From contig SSTA01000407.1 in assembly GCA_009469685.1 (NCBI GenBank), positions 1-12,294 of the forward strand: a stretch of DNA of 12,294 nucleotides, in the 5' to 3' direction. The position numbers and the translations under genes were made by a program. The DNA comes from Azonexaceae bacterium (lineage in GTDB: Bacteria > Pseudomonadota > Gammaproteobacteria > Burkholderiales > Rhodocyclaceae). This document shows, one piece after another, positions 10,991 to 12,294 of this stretch; position 1 is the first letter of the stretch; the number at the start of each line of letters is the position of its first letter. The notes beneath the pieces are model-generated. The model was given only the letters and a program-made list of their open reading frames with translations. It was not told the DNA's origin and did no database searches.

Positions 10991-12144
10991 TGACCGAGCT
11001 TCAGATGGGTCTGATCGGATTGGGGACGGCGGCGGTGGCCGGCGTCTTCGCCTACAACGTCTGGCAGGACAGGAAAGCCCGCCGGTTGGCGGAGAAGGTG
11101 ATGAAGTCGCGGCATGCGGATGTGCTCCTCGACGGAGAAGCGCCCGCCGCGCCGGAGGGGGCGAGCAGGGCGCCGGGAGAGCGTTTCGAGCCCAGCCTGG
11201 GCGAGGGGATGGCGGGGGCGATTGCCGTGGATGTTCCGATGGACGGCGAAGCGACGAAAATCCGGATCGAACCGCTGGAGGACGCCGACGACGTCGCCGA
11301 GGTTCCGGCCGGCGAAGTCCCCGCCGCCCTGCTAGACCCGCGGATCGAATTCATCGTGACCCTGGAACTGGTCGAGGCGGTTCCCGGCCATCAGATCGTC
11401 CAGTCCCAGAGTGCTGCCCTGGAACGAATCGCCAAGGCCGTCCACTGGGTGGGATTCAACGATCGCACCCGCGAATGGGAGCGCATCGTGCCCGATAGCC
11501 CCCAGCCCTACCGGCGTTTGCGCATCGGACTGCAGCTCGTCGATCGTCGCGGCCCCTTGGCCGATGGCGATCTCGCGGTATTCGCCGGGGCCATGCAGGC
11601 CCTCGCCGACGAACTGATGGCAGTCGCCGATATGCCGCCCAGCCGTGTCCTCGACCAAGCCCTCACCCTCGACCGCTTCTGCGCCGAAGTGGATCTGGAA
11701 ATCGGCGTCAACCTGGTGAGCCAGGGCGTCGCCTTTCCCGGAACCAAGATACGCGCGCTAGCCGAGGCAGCGGGCATGATGCTGGGGGAGGACGGCCTCT
11801 TCACCCGCTACGACGATGACGGCCGGGTTCAATTCCGACTGCAGAATTTCGAGAGCACGATCTTCTCGCCCGAATCGGTCAAGACCTTGACCACCCACGG
11901 GCTGACCTTCGTCCTCGACGTCCCGCGGGTGGATCATGGCGAGCGGGTCTTTTATCAGATGGTCGAGCTCGCCCGCCGTTTCGCGGATACCTTGCAAGGC
12001 GTCCTGGTGGACGACAACCGGCAGCCCTTGAGCGATGCCCAGCTCGACCACATCCGCCGGGAGTTCGTCATGAAGCCCCAGGCGACCATGGCCGCCTACG
12101 GCCTGCCGGCGGGTTCCCCCCAGGCTCTGAGGTTGTTCGCCTAA
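10990..12144 (+). CDS. zipA: ZipA-like cell division protein
   Basis: Inner-membrane protein expected to tether and stabilise the FtsZ ring. The protein has 384 residues. It has a very short N-terminus and one hydrophobic segment (about 6-24, MGLIGLGTAAVAGVFAYNVW), followed by a basic stretch DRKARR, so the bulk is cytoplasmic as in E. coli ZipA. A linker of about 85 residues, rich in Ala, Glu, Asp and Pro, is much less Pro/Gln-rich than the E. coli linker. The C-terminal domain (about 117-384) carries the FtsZ-binding fold: an early FIVTLELVEA strand, and late GLTFVLDVPRVDHGERVFYQM and LQGVLVDDNRQPLSDAQLDHIR. The domain is well over 200 residues, against about 140 in E. coli. ATG at 10990 overlaps the smc stop, with GAGGG about 10 bases upstream. 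The position between smc and ligA supports the call, since zipA-ligA adjacency is also seen in E. coli. Confidence 0.9.
   Translation: MTELQMGLIGLGTAAVAGVFAYNVWQDRKARRLAEKVMKSRHADVLLDGEAPAAPEGASRAPGERFEPSLGEGMAGAIAVDVPMDGEATKIRIEPLEDADDVAEVPAGEVPAALLDPRIEFIVTLELVEAVPGHQIVQSQSAALERIAKAVHWVGFNDRTREWERIVPDSPQPYRRLRIGLQLVDRRGPLADGDLAVFAGAMQALADELMAVADMPPSRVLDQALTLDRFCAEVDLEIGVNLVSQGVAFPGTKIRALAEAAGMMLGEDGLFTRYDDDGRVQFRLQNFESTIFSPESVKTLTTHGLTFVLDVPRVDHGERVFYQMVELARRFADTLQGVLVDDNRQPLSDAQLDHIRREFVMKPQATMAAYGLPAGSPQALRLFA

Positions 12145-12294
<150 letters not shown>

Overview
This GC-rich, gene-dense window looks like core chromosome of a betaproteobacterium, probably near the Rhodocyclales. I base this on the protein sequences (a DapC-type succinyl-DAP aminotransferase, a ZipA-type FtsZ-binding protein, a PilU-type ATPase) and on gene order; the lineage is an inference from family knowledge, not a database result. 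Eight genes are complete or nearly so, and one more is cut by the right edge. I see no transposase, integrase, CRISPR array, tRNA, rRNA, toxin-antitoxin pair or phage gene. Composition is uniform except for a short AT-rich island near 7201-7255.

Left edge (2-1360, plus): pntB, the beta subunit of proton-translocating NAD(P) transhydrogenase, missing only its extreme N-terminus. It runs tail to tail into the next block, and a perfect inverted repeat spans both stop codons.

Minus-strand block (7220 down to 1367), in transcription order: a guanine-deaminase-like nucleobase deaminase, dapC, dapD, a pilU-like ATPase, dapE and prmB. DapD, DapC and DapE are three consecutive steps of the succinylase branch that makes meso-diaminopimelate for peptidoglycan and lysine. 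From dapC to prmB the genes are packed with gaps of 9 and 27 bases and two 4-base overlaps, so they are probably one operon. The pilus retraction ATPase inside it is a functional outsider, as is prmB, which methylates ribosomal protein L3.

Divergent intergenic region (7221-7477): it separates the deaminase from smc. It holds an AT-rich inverted repeat next to the deaminase start, a hairpin-capable stretch, and a small palindromic element that reads as a -10 box on both strands.

Plus-strand block (7478-12294): smc, zipA and the start of ligA, joined by a 1-base overlap and a zero-base gap. The three proteins serve chromosome condensation and segregation, Z-ring anchoring, and DNA nick sealing.

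The window is mainly housekeeping, and I find no convincing new multi-gene system. The points most worth a second look are the pilU-like gene with its acidic tail inside the dap operon, the regulatory-looking palindromes at the deaminase and dapC starts, and the hairpin shared by two convergent stop codons.
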